A DNA stretch of 64,000 bases from Miscanthus floridulus (Eukaryota; Streptophyta; Magnoliopsida; Poales; Poaceae): contig NC_089593.1 in the NCBI RefSeq assembly GCF_019320115.1, positions 36,775,835-36,839,834 on the forward strand. Direction: 5' to 3'. The stretch's first letter is position 1, and every line of letters starts with the position of its first letter. The position numbers and the translations under genes were made by a program. Shown one piece after another: positions 46,556 through 56,835 of this stretch. A model generated the notes under the pieces. The model was not told the DNA's origin and ran no database searches. It saw nothing but the letters and a program-made list of their open reading frames with translations.

Positions 46556-49500
46556 ATGCCGCAGATGGAGGGTCCCGCTGATCAGATCGCCGCCGGCTGG
46601 TTCGCCGCAGAGCCGGCTGCCGAGCGGCCCGTGGGCCTGCCCAGGACCGGCTCGTCCAGTCGCCTCAACGCGCAGGCGCCGGAGTTCGTGCCGCGGGGGC
46701 CGCCGGCGCCGGCGCCGGCGGTTGTGGTGCCGCCTCCGCCTCAGGTGATCCGCATGTTCGCCGCGCCTCCCCCGCCTCCACGGTCTGCCTTCTTCGCCGC
46801 GCCGCCGCCCCGGCCGTTTGAGTACTACGCGCCTGTGGGGGGACGCAGCGGATTTGCTGTCAAGGAGCAGCAGGCGCCGGAGCCTGAGCCGGAAGCGGAG
46901 ATGCTCCCGCCCGCCGCGGTGAAGGCGGAGCCGGTGGTGGATGGGCTCGACGACGAGGTCGTGCACAAGATCACGAAGCAGGTAGGTGTTTGTTTTCCGG
47001 TTATATGTTCAGACCAAGCCGATTTGAAAGCATATGTGGGAATCTGTTATTAAATCAGGTTTCAGACTTAGTCTTTTACGGGTATGAATCCGGGTTTATG
47101 CTTGTTTTGAGCGTGTATATACAAGAAATTTTGAAGTTGTATTGGTCAATACTCAATACTTCAATTTTATTTGTTGGAATCAACGTGGTATCACTAATAA
47201 TAACTAAGACATTGCAGTGCTGAGTTGTCTCAGTACTGGCCAAGTTTTGTGATATGTTAGATCTGCATACTTCATTTGGGTGTTGACCTGAATGTTCTGA
47301 ACATACGTTCTAGTTTTGCCTGCTAATGATCTCGTTTGGAGCATGTCATCGATACGTTTCCTTTGATACTATCAAGCGGTTGAAAAATTTAAGAAGCCAG
47401 CCATTTGTTGTTATAATTATGCTTTAGATTGAGGGAGTCATTCCTAGAGCCTATCTGCAGAATGTTGTTTTTTATGAATGGAAAAAGTAATATTCCAGGA
47501 AAACTGGGTATTTTCTCTAATCATAAATATAAGTTCATCTAGGTTTGTCATAAAGTTTGACTACCGATATGCAAATTTTATATAGATTGACCTCAAAAGA
47601 TTTATTATGAGAATAACTTCTACAATATATAAATCTTTTCATTTGATATAAATACGTTCTTTTAGATACTGCAAGCCAAAGTTAGAAATGTTTGACTTAG
47701 GACCAATCTAGATGGACTTATTGTGATCAGAGGAATTATTATAGTATGGGGGAGGTAGATAAAAAAGTATGCCCATATTATTATTAGATGGTTGGTACTC
47801 CCCCCGTTCCAAATTGCAATTTGTTTTTGGCTTCTCTAGATACATAGTTTTTTTACTATGTATTAGACATAGCGAATATCTAGGTGCATATCAAAAGCTA
47901 TGTATGTAAATGACTCAACATTTTGGGATGGAGTTTGATCCTCGTGCTGGTGAGTTACTCCGTGAGCCTGCCGCCCGGAATCAGTGCATGGCCTCCATGG
48001 AATTTGCATGGACGCATATTTCCAGCGTACTACGCCAGGAAGTGAATGAGCCATAGGCAACGGGAGTCGTACCACTAGTTTGCATGGCGATATGCAAACA
48101 CGTTTAGGCTCCCGTGAAAATTAATTCTCTCCGTTGATGGATGCCTCGGATGGCCCATACGCCTTATTTATCGGACTTTTTTTTTTTCAAAACTCCCAAA
48201 TGCCTTACAAAGCGGACCGGAGGGAGTAGTTGTCACCATGCTGTTCATATTTTGGTTGTGCAATATACCTTTTCAATTGCTCATGATTTGTCATATTGTT
48301 ACTTCTCATTATCTTTTGTTGATGCAACTCCTACGATTGTGTTCAGGTCATTGTTCAGACATTAAAAACTTCTAACACCACAAGCATTCCAACTTGAGTG
48401 AATTCCTTGTTTCCATGTTCAGTTGAACTTCAAAGACTAAATTTGGATAACTTGAATTTAGTTAGAATATGTTCTGTCCAAGTACGGAGTATTGTTAGTT
48501 TCAGCTGCAACTTTGTTGTACAATTTTTTTTTGCAAGCATGCCTTTTTTTATCAAATGGACTGGTATGTAAGCACTTTGTTTTGTACATGAAAAATTACA
48601 ATATCTATATACCCTATCTTCCCTTGATGTTGTGATAGTAGTGCCCAATTTTTGTTTTCCATAGGTTCCTTCAGTGCATCTCCAACAGTATCTAAAAAAT
48701 TGACTCCTAAAAACCTGGTTTTGGAACCTTTCTAAAAACTATTGGGTACGAAAAGAATATGCTCTACCAACAGTTCCCTTTTATTTGTTACTAAAAACAT
48801 AAAAACATGCTCGTTGTTGTCTCCCGTACATACCGCGTTGGACGAAATAACTCGCTGTCGTGGCCGGATATCCCAATACCCTAGCTCACACCCAGAACCT
48901 TCTTCATTGCTTGCTCTACCTCCTAGTATTCTCAGATTTGTAAATAGTGGCCGGGAATCCAATTCCATGAAGCTCAGGCGGTGGCGGCAGTCTGGCTGTG
49001 GCTGGCTATCCTGGCACCATAACTCACACCCAGAACCTGCAAAGTAGGATCTCCGTTCTCTGAGTATTCTCAGATCTAAAAATAGTGGCCAGAGATCCAA
49101 TTCTGGTGAACCACCAGGTGGCGGCGGTGGCAGTCCGGGGCAACGGAGAGCGCTGAGGGAAAGAAAACAGACAGGGAGTATCAGTCATCCACGTATCTTT
49201 CCGCGTGGATGTCTCTGTTTTCCTGAGCGCGGATAAATTGGGAGTTAGGATAAGGAACTGTTGGAGTGAGGCTTTTCTCCATCGTGCCAAATAAACAAGA
49301 TTTGGAGTGGGTTTACCAAACTGTTGGAGATGCTCTACTGTGAAGATCGTTAACTTGTTTATCAGCCAGAGTGCCTTGTTATTTATCACATGTAGATTGG
49401 TATCCAGGAGATTCGGCTGGAGTTGTTGTGCAGTACTGTTGTATTGTTTTGTGAGTGCAGTTCTTGGAGATATGCCAACACAATTGTTGTTTATTGTAAT

Positions 49501-52500
49501 GCTATCTAATAATGTCATCAAATTTGAAATATTCTGTGATGCGCTGGAATCTCAAAAGGCAAAAATTATTTGAAGTGCTAGAGAAGATCCAAACAAAGCG
49601 GATAGTGCTTTTTAGTTGTTTAGGATTTAGGATCATTTTCCTTTTTCTGCTATTTTTACTAGTTTGATTTGATTAACTTAGCATACAATTTGCATAATGC
49701 TATTTTGTAGGTGGAATACTATTTTAGTGACATCAACCTTGCAACTACAGAACATTTGATGAGATTCATTACCAAGGATCCTGAGGGATATGGTGAGTTG
49801 TATATTTGTAGCTGAGCTACATTTTTTACAGGACACTTCATATTAGGATGATTGGGATCTACATGTTCCTAGTTCCTACTAGTGTCTTTTAAAAAATAAA
49901 ATAAATAAAAAACAAAAACCAAAGAGATTGCTGGAGCAAACAACTTTAAGCTAAATGTATGATTACTTATACTTGTTCCATCTTGTTACTATGTCTTTCT
50001 CTAGCAAAGAGAAAAATCAAGTCTTATTTCTAAAGCAAAAAGAGGAAAAATAGTGGTTATTGGTGATTTCCTGTATGCTGGTTAACAAGGGCTGCCCTGT
50101 CCTTCACGTTTTCAACAGTGTAGGAATCTTGTTTGGTCAAGTAGGAAAACAACTGTATATTATGGCCCAGGACTAATTTTCCTTGTTTACAAATCGCAGT
50201 GCCAATATCAGTAATTGCTGGTTTTAAGAAAGTAAAAGCTTCTGTGCATAATAATGTGATGCTTGCTGCGGCTCTCCGAACCTCATCAAAACTTGTGAGT
50301 CTACTCATTCTCTGTTCCCAACTGTCATTTGAAGCCAGCATGATTTTTCGCTTTATCATCAACTTTACTTCATATAGGAAGGTGTAAAATATCAGCTCAT
50401 ATGTACTGATTTTTTAGCAAACCTCATGTATATTTGCTTAAATATCTCATGTTTCAGGTTGTAAGTGATGATGGTAAGAGAGTCAAACGGCAGGAGCCAT
50501 TTACAGAATCTGATTTGCAGGAGCTCCAGGTATTAACTGATTTCTCTGCATCACTTGTTTTATTTCGTGAATTTGAGATTGCACACTGATCCATTTGGTT
50601 TCCTCTCGAAGTCCCGGATTGTTGTTGCAGAAAATCTTCCTGGTGATCCCTCCTACCAGAATCTTAAGAAGATATTTTCAGCTGTTGGCAGGTATGGTTA
50701 TTTGCAACATGGCAGCACTTTTCATCTTTTTTCCTTCCCAGGATCATTAAAAAAGTAATATTTTGTCATGTTCCAGTGTGATTTCAATCCGAACTTGCTA
50801 TCCTCAGACTCCAAATGGCACTGGTCCTGCAACTAATAGATCTGCCAAGTTAGATATGCTTTTTGCTAACAAGGTAACTGCCAAGTCCCTGCTTAAGTAT
50901 TATATTACGGTTTCGTATTTTTCTACATATCCTGTAATCATTTGTACTGATTTTTATTTTTAACCCTTTTTCGAAAATATTCACATTTATACCCCTGGGT
51001 GTCTTATTTGCGTCTTTGGACCCCAGGGGTTGGTGCCATGGCGCCGAGCCTCGGCCATGTCAGCGACTGGCCACGCCACCTGGGCCTCGAAGCTCAGCGC
51101 CATGGCCTATGGAACCGAGACGTGTTAGCTCGGCGCTATGGCCCATGGCGCCGACCCTTGGGGTCCAAACATGCAAATAAGAATGTGAATATTATTAAAA
51201 AAAACATTAAAAATAAAAAATAGGCCCATTTGTATCTGTTAGAATCTTCCAAATAAATTCTTAACATGTTGTGAGCCAAACGAATCATGTGCATCTACGG
51301 TGCACCAAATTTTTCCAGAGGATGAACATTACTTTTCTAAAATATTACTTATAGCTACATTTACCAAAGGGAAATTTTTTAGCATAAACTACAGATATGC
51401 ACTTGTCCATTGCCCATCCTCTCTAGTTGACAATCCTTTTTTAGCTTAATATTTCCACTCACATAGTCACATGTTCTTTGCTTGTCACTTTAACTCATGG
51501 GCATCATTTTGTGGGTTCATCGGTGCTTTTGTGATTTCTACATTTCATTAACATTGATGCTTTCAGTTGGAAAACTTATCTATGAAGTTCATTATTTGGG
51601 AATAATTGTAGCATAGGAGTTTAAAGTTTTCATGAAGTGGGTAGTGTTTTAGTTTAGTTTTTCTCAAAAACGTGTTTTAGTTTAGTTGAGTTGCTCACTG
51701 TAACCTTCTACTGTGAAGGAGAGAGGGAGGGTGGGTGGGGGGGAGGGGGCAACTGATTTTAAGTTAGGTACCAAAGGAAGTCCACTAGGAAGGATGAAAA
51801 CGATGCATTGGTATAGTCAAGAACTTTCCAGTTCCCTTCACTGATAAAAAAATGTTCACCTATGCCTGTGATAGTACTCTGGAACAATTATTTTCCTCGA
51901 ATTTCTGATCATGTGAAAATAGATCGATACAAGTGTCACATGATTGAAGTTATCAATCCAAACTTGAATATTTTTTAATTACTTTTGCTGCATATGTTAT
52001 TTTTGCATTACTAATGAGCTGATATTTTTCCTTTGAAATAGCTGCATGCTTTCGTGGAGTACGAAACTCCTGAGGATGTTGAGAAGGCAGTATGTATCAG
52101 TTCATGTTTTAGATTGCTTTGCATCGGTAAATATGCAGTTTACACAATTTCTTAACATTAGTTGGTTTCATGAAGATTTTGGAGCTTAATGATGAGAAAA
52201 ACTGGAGAAATGGGCTTAGAGTTCGGTTGCTGAATACTTGCACGGTAATCATATACTGTATAACTCTGCTTTGGGGATTTCACCTTTTGGTGCATCTTGT
52301 GTGCTCAAATCAGTAAACAATTTGTTTTGTTCGATGAGTGACCTGTTTTCCTCTACATGATCAAATTGGAATCTCTCTTTCCTTAACCAGTTATGATTAA
52401 ACCCTAGATGAGATCCATGTCTTCGTCCTGGACTGCTGTTTAGTTTATTTTTGAAACTTACGTGCCCCGTCGGTTCTTGTACACTTTAACTTCTTATGTT

Positions 52501-53848
52501 TCTCTCGATTTAGGTGAAGGGGGCAGGCAAAGGAAAAAAGGGTGTGCATGAAACTGAAGGAAATGGATGAGGAGGATGTCTCCACTTCGAACCATTCAAA
52601 CGAGAAACAGTTTGAAGAATCCTCTCAACTGTTTAATGTACTGCCGGAACACTTGGTAAGATACTGTTGTTGTGCCTTCTTTTTCTGAACCCAAAAAACA
52701 GATTAGAGCAAAAGGAGTTCATCCAAAATTTATACATACTGAATACAAGTGCGTTTCTACTCGTGTTAGATACCATCTGATTCCAAATGTAGGTCGTTTA
52801 GGACAGTAACATGGCCTTCTATATGACAAAGGACCTGCAACATTTGTAAAATATACCATTCTAAATAGTGAATTATATCTTGTGGAAGTATTTTCCGTGA
52901 TGCATTTGGTAAGATCAACCATGTGTTGTGAACGTTTCATATATTGATTGAGCAAAGTTGAAAATGTTTGACCAGATAGAATCCTGAAACAACCTACATT
53001 TGGAATCATGTGGTATGTTCAAAGAAGGATCTAGGGCATGATTTTTTTTTCTTGCTTGATGTATTTGATTATTGGAGTATATATATTTTAGGTTTAGTTA
53101 TGAACAACCTGTTCAACAACAAAGCCTAAGTTAGGAATAATCTATGCTCAATTCAAATTTTTACCTTGCTGCTTGTGACATTATTCAGAGGGTTCAGTTC
53201 ATGATCAAATTGTTCCGTATAATAGATCATGTACCTGCCTTAGCTCGATTGGATATAACAGGATTTTTAGCAAATCACATTCGATCCATTGGGTGCTTTT
53301 CAGTTATTAGACTTGAATAGCATTTTGTGTCTGTCATGACTCTGTGTATCCTTGGAAAGTCTCATAGGGGATAATGATTTTCAATAACAAATGCTTTGGG
53401 CTGTGTACAGTTTGATGAGAACTTCAACAACAAGGAAAGCTTTTCAATAACAAATGCTTTGGGCTGTGTGCAGTTTGATGAGAACTTCAACGACAAGGAA
53501 GTTCCCAAACGTGGCAAAGGGCGTGGCCGCGGTGGCAGAGGGCGCGGCCGCGGTGGCAACCATCAATATAACAATAACCACCACAATAACCAGCATCACC
53601 AGAACAACCAGCAGCACTACAATAACCATGGCAACAACCACCTTGGTGGGAACCGTGGCAGCCCCCACCCTGTTGGAACTCCGCCGCATAACCAGATAAC
53701 TAAGCCCGAGCAGCACCCGCAGCTGCCGATTGGGGCCAACAAGCTTCCACCAGGCCCCCGCATGCCTGATGGCACCCGGGGTTTCACCATGGGCAGGGGG
53801 AAGCCACAAGCTGTGCTACCTGTTTTGTGTGCTGTTGGTGAGTCTTAA
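46556..53848 (+). CDS. LARP6: La-related protein 6 (LARP6-type), ten exons, frameshifted in exon 9
   Basis: Exons: 46556-46981, 49711-49792, 50200-50294, 50458-50529, 50612-50691, 50777-50873, 52042-52089, 52176-52244, 52514-52655, 53411-53848, all GT-AG. The product binds RNA and probably poly(A)-binding protein. Exon 1 carries a PAM2 motif (RLNAQAPEFVPR, residues ~36-47) in a proline-rich region. The La motif runs from the end of exon 1 through exon 4 (VEYYFSDINLATTEHLMRFI; DPEGYVPISVI). An RRM fills exons 5-8 (SRIVVAENLP; LHAFVEYETPEDVEKA; NGLRVRLL). The last exon has RG repeats, an N/H/Q-rich stretch and a SUZ-C-like RMPDGTRGFTMGRGKP. Exon 9 is 142 bases, one short of what its neighbours need: the frame meets TGA at 52568-52570, giving a 341-residue product without the RG/SUZ-C tail. 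Sequence error remains possible, since the sequence beyond the break still looks constrained. Confidence 0.9.
47500..47765. mobile_element. Stowaway-like MITE relic in LARP6 intron 1
   Basis: CATAAATATAAGTTCATCTA on the left and TCTAGATGGACTTATTGTGATCAG on the right are roughly inverted, the pattern of long Stowaway-type elements. The CTCCCTCC end is decayed. Confidence 0.45.
47798..48226. mobile_element. Stowaway MITE with an internal insertion, LARP6 intron 1
   Basis: Left end CTCCCCCCGTTCC after TA (47796-47797) and right end GGACCGGAGGGAG before TA (48227-48228) are the Stowaway termini and TA duplication. The left half has the usual ATACATAG...CTATGT palindrome. From about 47930 to 48170 an unrelated segment separates it from the right end. 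Confidence 0.7.
48673..49336. mobile_element. MITE-like element with a 138-bp internal tandem duplication
   Basis: The ends GTGCATCTCCAACAG and CTGTTGGAGATGCTC are inverted repeats. Inside, CTCACACCCAGAACCT recurs at 48885 and 49023 (period 138), and the phrases AGTATTCTCAGAT, AATAGTGGCC and ATCCAATTC recur with it, followed by GGTGGCGGC. On the minus strand this gives a repeated peptide (LRILR.R / GSGCEL). It may be captured DNA carried in a non-autonomous element within LARP6 intron 1. Confidence 0.6.
50973..51203. mobile_element. MITE in LARP6 intron 6
   Basis: Outer arms AAAATATTCACAT...CTTATTTGCGTC and GCAAATAAGAATGTGAATATT, and inner arms TTTGGACCCCAGGG and CCCTTGGGGTCCAAA, form a long interrupted inverted repeat. 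The core is GC-rich with repeated GGCGCC and CCATGG sites. The flanking DNA is AT-rich intron. Confidence 0.65.
51725..51749 (+). other. Potential G-quadruplex in LARP6 intron 6
   Basis: A tract of G-runs (GGGAGGGTGGGTGGGG followed by GGGAGGGGG) on the coding strand satisfies the four-run G3+ rule with one-base loops. It would be present in the pre-mRNA of an RNA-binding protein gene. Folding is inferred. Confidence 0.7.
53378..53503 (+). repeat. 63-bp tandem duplication across the last LARP6 splice acceptor
   Basis: Units 53378-53440 and 53441-53503 start TTTTCAATAACAAATGC and contain the acceptor TGTGTACAG or TGTGTGCAG followed by TTTGATGAGAACTTCAAC. They differ at few positions. Both acceptors, ending at 53410 and 53473, leave the same frame since 63 is divisible by three. 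Use of the first adds 21 codons, including a repeated FDENFN.KE. Confidence 0.92.
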
Positions 53849-54570
53849 TGTAATGGACTAGTGTTGGTGGTGAGTGAGAGGCATGCGGATTGCTGCTCAT
53901 ATGCTTGTATATCATTGGTGGGAGTATTTGTTCGTGGCCCTTCGCTGCGGACACGGTGAGTTGGTGTTGTCAAAACCAGATGGTTTGGTTCGTGTGGTAC
54001 CGTCTCTTTGTAGTTGTGTCTGTGGGCAATTTGGTCGTTGGGAACGGGTATCTATCATTTTTTTTTTGTGAAAGATTGGTATCTGCCATAGAAGAGGACA
54101 AGGAATGAGATCATACTAAGGCTTTGTTTGGATGCCCACTTCAGCGCATATGGATTGAGGTCAATATATGGGCATTCATACAAGCACTAAGTGTGATGCT
54201 TTAGTCCGCCCGCCCTGTTTCATCATTTCGGTGCCAGGTGTCGGCGTGTCGCTTGAAGTTTAGTTTTGCTGTGGATCTTCCATGTACGAGCCTATCTCTT
54301 TTCTCTCTAAACCTGAGCCAAGCTCAGGCCGTTCATCGGGCCACGTCACCACTTTTTCTCGGCCGTTCAATTTACGTGGTGAGTTCAATCGAGCCGTCCG
54401 TGCAGGCACCATTTCTTTTGGTTTCGGCCCAGTTCCAGAGCCCTCGGAATCTGGAGTTTTGCCGACGCGGCACGAACTCGCAGTTCCAGGACAGAGACCA
54501 TTCGCTGGTTGGTTTCTGGGCTGGTTTGGGCTGACTAGTGCTGGTTTTATGTGAGAGGAAAACAGATGCA
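53849..54570 (+). other. LARP6 3' flank and intergenic sequence
   Basis: The LARP6 3' UTR probably lies in the first 300 bases, though no canonical AATAAA is clear. GGCTTTGTTTGGATG at 54120 looks like a MITE end. No gene is recognised from 54130 to 54570. Confidence 0.45.
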
Positions 54571-54576
54571 TGCTAG

Positions 54577-55081
54577 ATGCGCCTATGTACGCCGCTGTCG
54601 CCGTCTTCATCCACAACGTCCAGCTCCTCCGATTGCTCCAGCTACGGCGGGTTCTCGTCGGCGGAGTCGTCGCAGCACCGCCGCCTGCGGCCCATACGCA
54701 CGAGCGTCGCCGCCGCCACGGCGGCCACCGGGGTGCGAGGCGCCCGCGCCCGCGCTGGAGAATAAGAAGGCCGCCAAGAAGGTCGGCGCCAACATCTGCG
54801 CCAAGTTGAGGAACCTCCGCAAGCCGCCCGGCGCGTGACTCGCGGGGTTCCTCAACACCATCTTCAACGGCAGGCACGTGCCGCCGACCCCGCCGTCGGC
54901 GTCGCGTGGGGCGGAGTTCGCGTGCTCCACGGCGTCCTAGCGGTCCGTGCGGCTCCTGGACAGCGACGCCGAGGCGCCGGCCGCGGTGCTAGCTGCTGCC
55001 GCGGGGTGGGAGCTTGTGGTCCCCAAATGGAGCAAGTACTTCTGCTTCTGCAATATCTATGATCTCGAGTCTCAACGATGA
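54577..55081 (+). pseudogene. BIG GRAIN 1-like protein relic
   Basis: One plus-strand frame reads SSTTSSSSDCSSYGGFSSAE followed by RRLRPIRTS. A second frame then reads LENKKAAKKVGANICAKLRN and LRKPPGA to a stop. The same frame continues LAGFLNTIFNG, PPTPPSAS, EFACSTAS, a stop, and RLLDSDAEA to the end at 55081. This order (serine-rich box, RRLRPIRTS, basic KL.NLRKP.., AGFLN.IF.G, ACSTAS, VR.LDSD) is what I associate with plant BIG GRAIN 1-like proteins, which act in auxin-related growth. A frameshift near 54720 and two stops indicate a pseudogene. The N-terminus is not found. The assignment rests on recalled motifs. Confidence 0.5.
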
Positions 55082-55429
55082 GCTATTCGTCATGGTGCAC
55101 TAACAGGCTAGCCTCTGCTCAAGTCCCTTTCCTCTGGTAACATTCGTGTACCTGCTCAAATCCCTTTCCTCTGGTAACACGTTCTTTTTTCACGTCCTCT
55201 TCATCTACCCTGCATGTCATGTGTTCGACACAATGTCTAGGCCACTTTGGTAACATGAACAGAGAAGTTTTAATTTGAGGACTTGCGATGACAATTTATA
55301 TCAGATGTTTATGTCATTCAATGGCAATTAGTCCACATGACTACATCTGGAATGCTCAACAAAAAAAGACTTCTCATGTCCTTTTCTTGCTTTTTCTTAT
55401 TACTTTGCATAATTATTGAGTAGCCTACT
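55082..55429. other. Intergenic sequence left of the Tat-like element
   Basis: A short direct repeat, CAAATCCCTTTCCTCTGGTAAC-like, occurs at 55120-55140 and 55157-55178. No gene. The last five bases CTACT are the left target duplication of the retrotransposon. Confidence 0.6.
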
Positions 55430-56507
55430 TGTCGGGGATCAATACTAGGTTACCTGAAGAGGAGTAGCTAATGACCATCAACATTGATTTATCCGAGCAG
55501 TTAAGAGCGCAACTACAGCTTCACCTGACCCTAAGGCCACAGGCTCCACCTCACCCGACCCTTGGGTATGTGCTCCGCCTCACCCGACCCTGAAGTTTGT
55601 GCTCCGCCTCGCCTAAACTCTGGGGACGGGCTCCGCCTCGCCTGACCCCGAGGCCGCAGGCTCCGCCTCGCTCGACCCTTGGGTTTGTGCTCCGCCTCGC
55701 TGACCCCGAGGCCGCGGGCTTCGCCTTGTCCGATGGGGACCCATACCACCCCCAACCACTCCAGGTCCAAACGTATGGGTCTGAGTCAAAACTCTGACAC
55801 CAAGGAAGAGACCGGCACACCTCGATGTAACCCGTGACCATGACGGACATACCTGAGGATTCACATCAAGAACAGTGTCGGGCGTACCGGTGCTGTTCTG
55901 TCTAACCCCCGTACGAACGCTGACAGACGCGTTAGCTCACCACGACGTCTGGTGCGACAGAATGAAACGTCATGATCGGCAGACGATGCCTGCGCATGGC
56001 GTCAGCAACGGACAGGGCCGCGACGCAGAGCTACCCCTGTTGACATCTATAGGGTCGATGGGACCCGCATGAAGGATAAGAAGGACTCGGCGATCCTAAA
56101 GGACTTCTTCTCTCTCTCGTTCTTCTCTTTTCCTCCGCTGTAACCCATGCTTTCCTTAGGCCTATAAAAGGGAAAGCAGGGTGTCCCATGAAGGGGCCGA
56201 TCTGATTAAAACCAATCAATCGAGATTGACACAAGAAGCATGACATGAGCACTCGATTGAGCAGCAATCGAGCTCTTAGCACCCATTCACTCCTTTCACT
56301 AGAGACTTGAGATCCTTTTCCTCTCTCGCTCGTTTGTACCCCCTACTATAAACTTTCAGTGCTAGTAACACAAGTAGCAGCGACGAACTGGACGTAGGAA
56401 CTTTTTGCTCGAACCAGTATAAACCTCGTGTCCTCTAAACACACCATCTGAGCCAGACACTACAATAATACAAATTTACTCGTCGGTGGTAACTCGAAAC
56501 ACCGAAA
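55430..56507 (+). repeat. Left LTR of the Tat-like element
   Basis: Starts TGTCGGGGATCAATACTAGG and ends CGAAACACCGAAA. The first 300 bases carry tandem GCTCCGCCTCGCC.GACCC motifs of about 40-bp spacing. A TATAAAAG box at 56163-56170 marks the U3/R boundary region. The final CA is mutated to AA. Confidence 0.88.
56163..56170 (+). promoter_or_regulatory. LTR TATA box (left)
   Basis: TATAAAAG within GGCCTATAAAAGGG; the same box lies at 61730-61737 in the right LTR. Confidence 0.65.
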
Positions 56508-56835
56508 GTTACCGTGCTAGTTGACCCCGGCGCGAAGAGCATTCCTCTCGAGCTGGCGTACCCAAGCCGTGATCTCGACGGCACGAGCCGCAAGCGAGCT
56601 GGTCCCCTCCAACCACACCACCTAAAGGTCATCGCAGACCACTCCGAGGGCGGCGCTCAGGATACCGACCTCGTCACTCTCCACATGAAGATTTCCTCCT
56701 CACCTCAGCGAGATCCACAGCCAGCCCAGCAGAAACGCTCTCGGCCTCCAGTTTTCGGGTTGTCGCGCTTTCGAGCTCGGTCTGGAGGGAGCCTGACCTT
56801 CCGCTGCGCGTCAGTCGCGCTCTTGGCAGGCCTGG

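Noticed and set aside
53444..53809. Minus-strand valine-rich ORF over LARP6 exon 10
   Set aside because: Complement of the N/H/Q and RG repeats of a well-supported exon.
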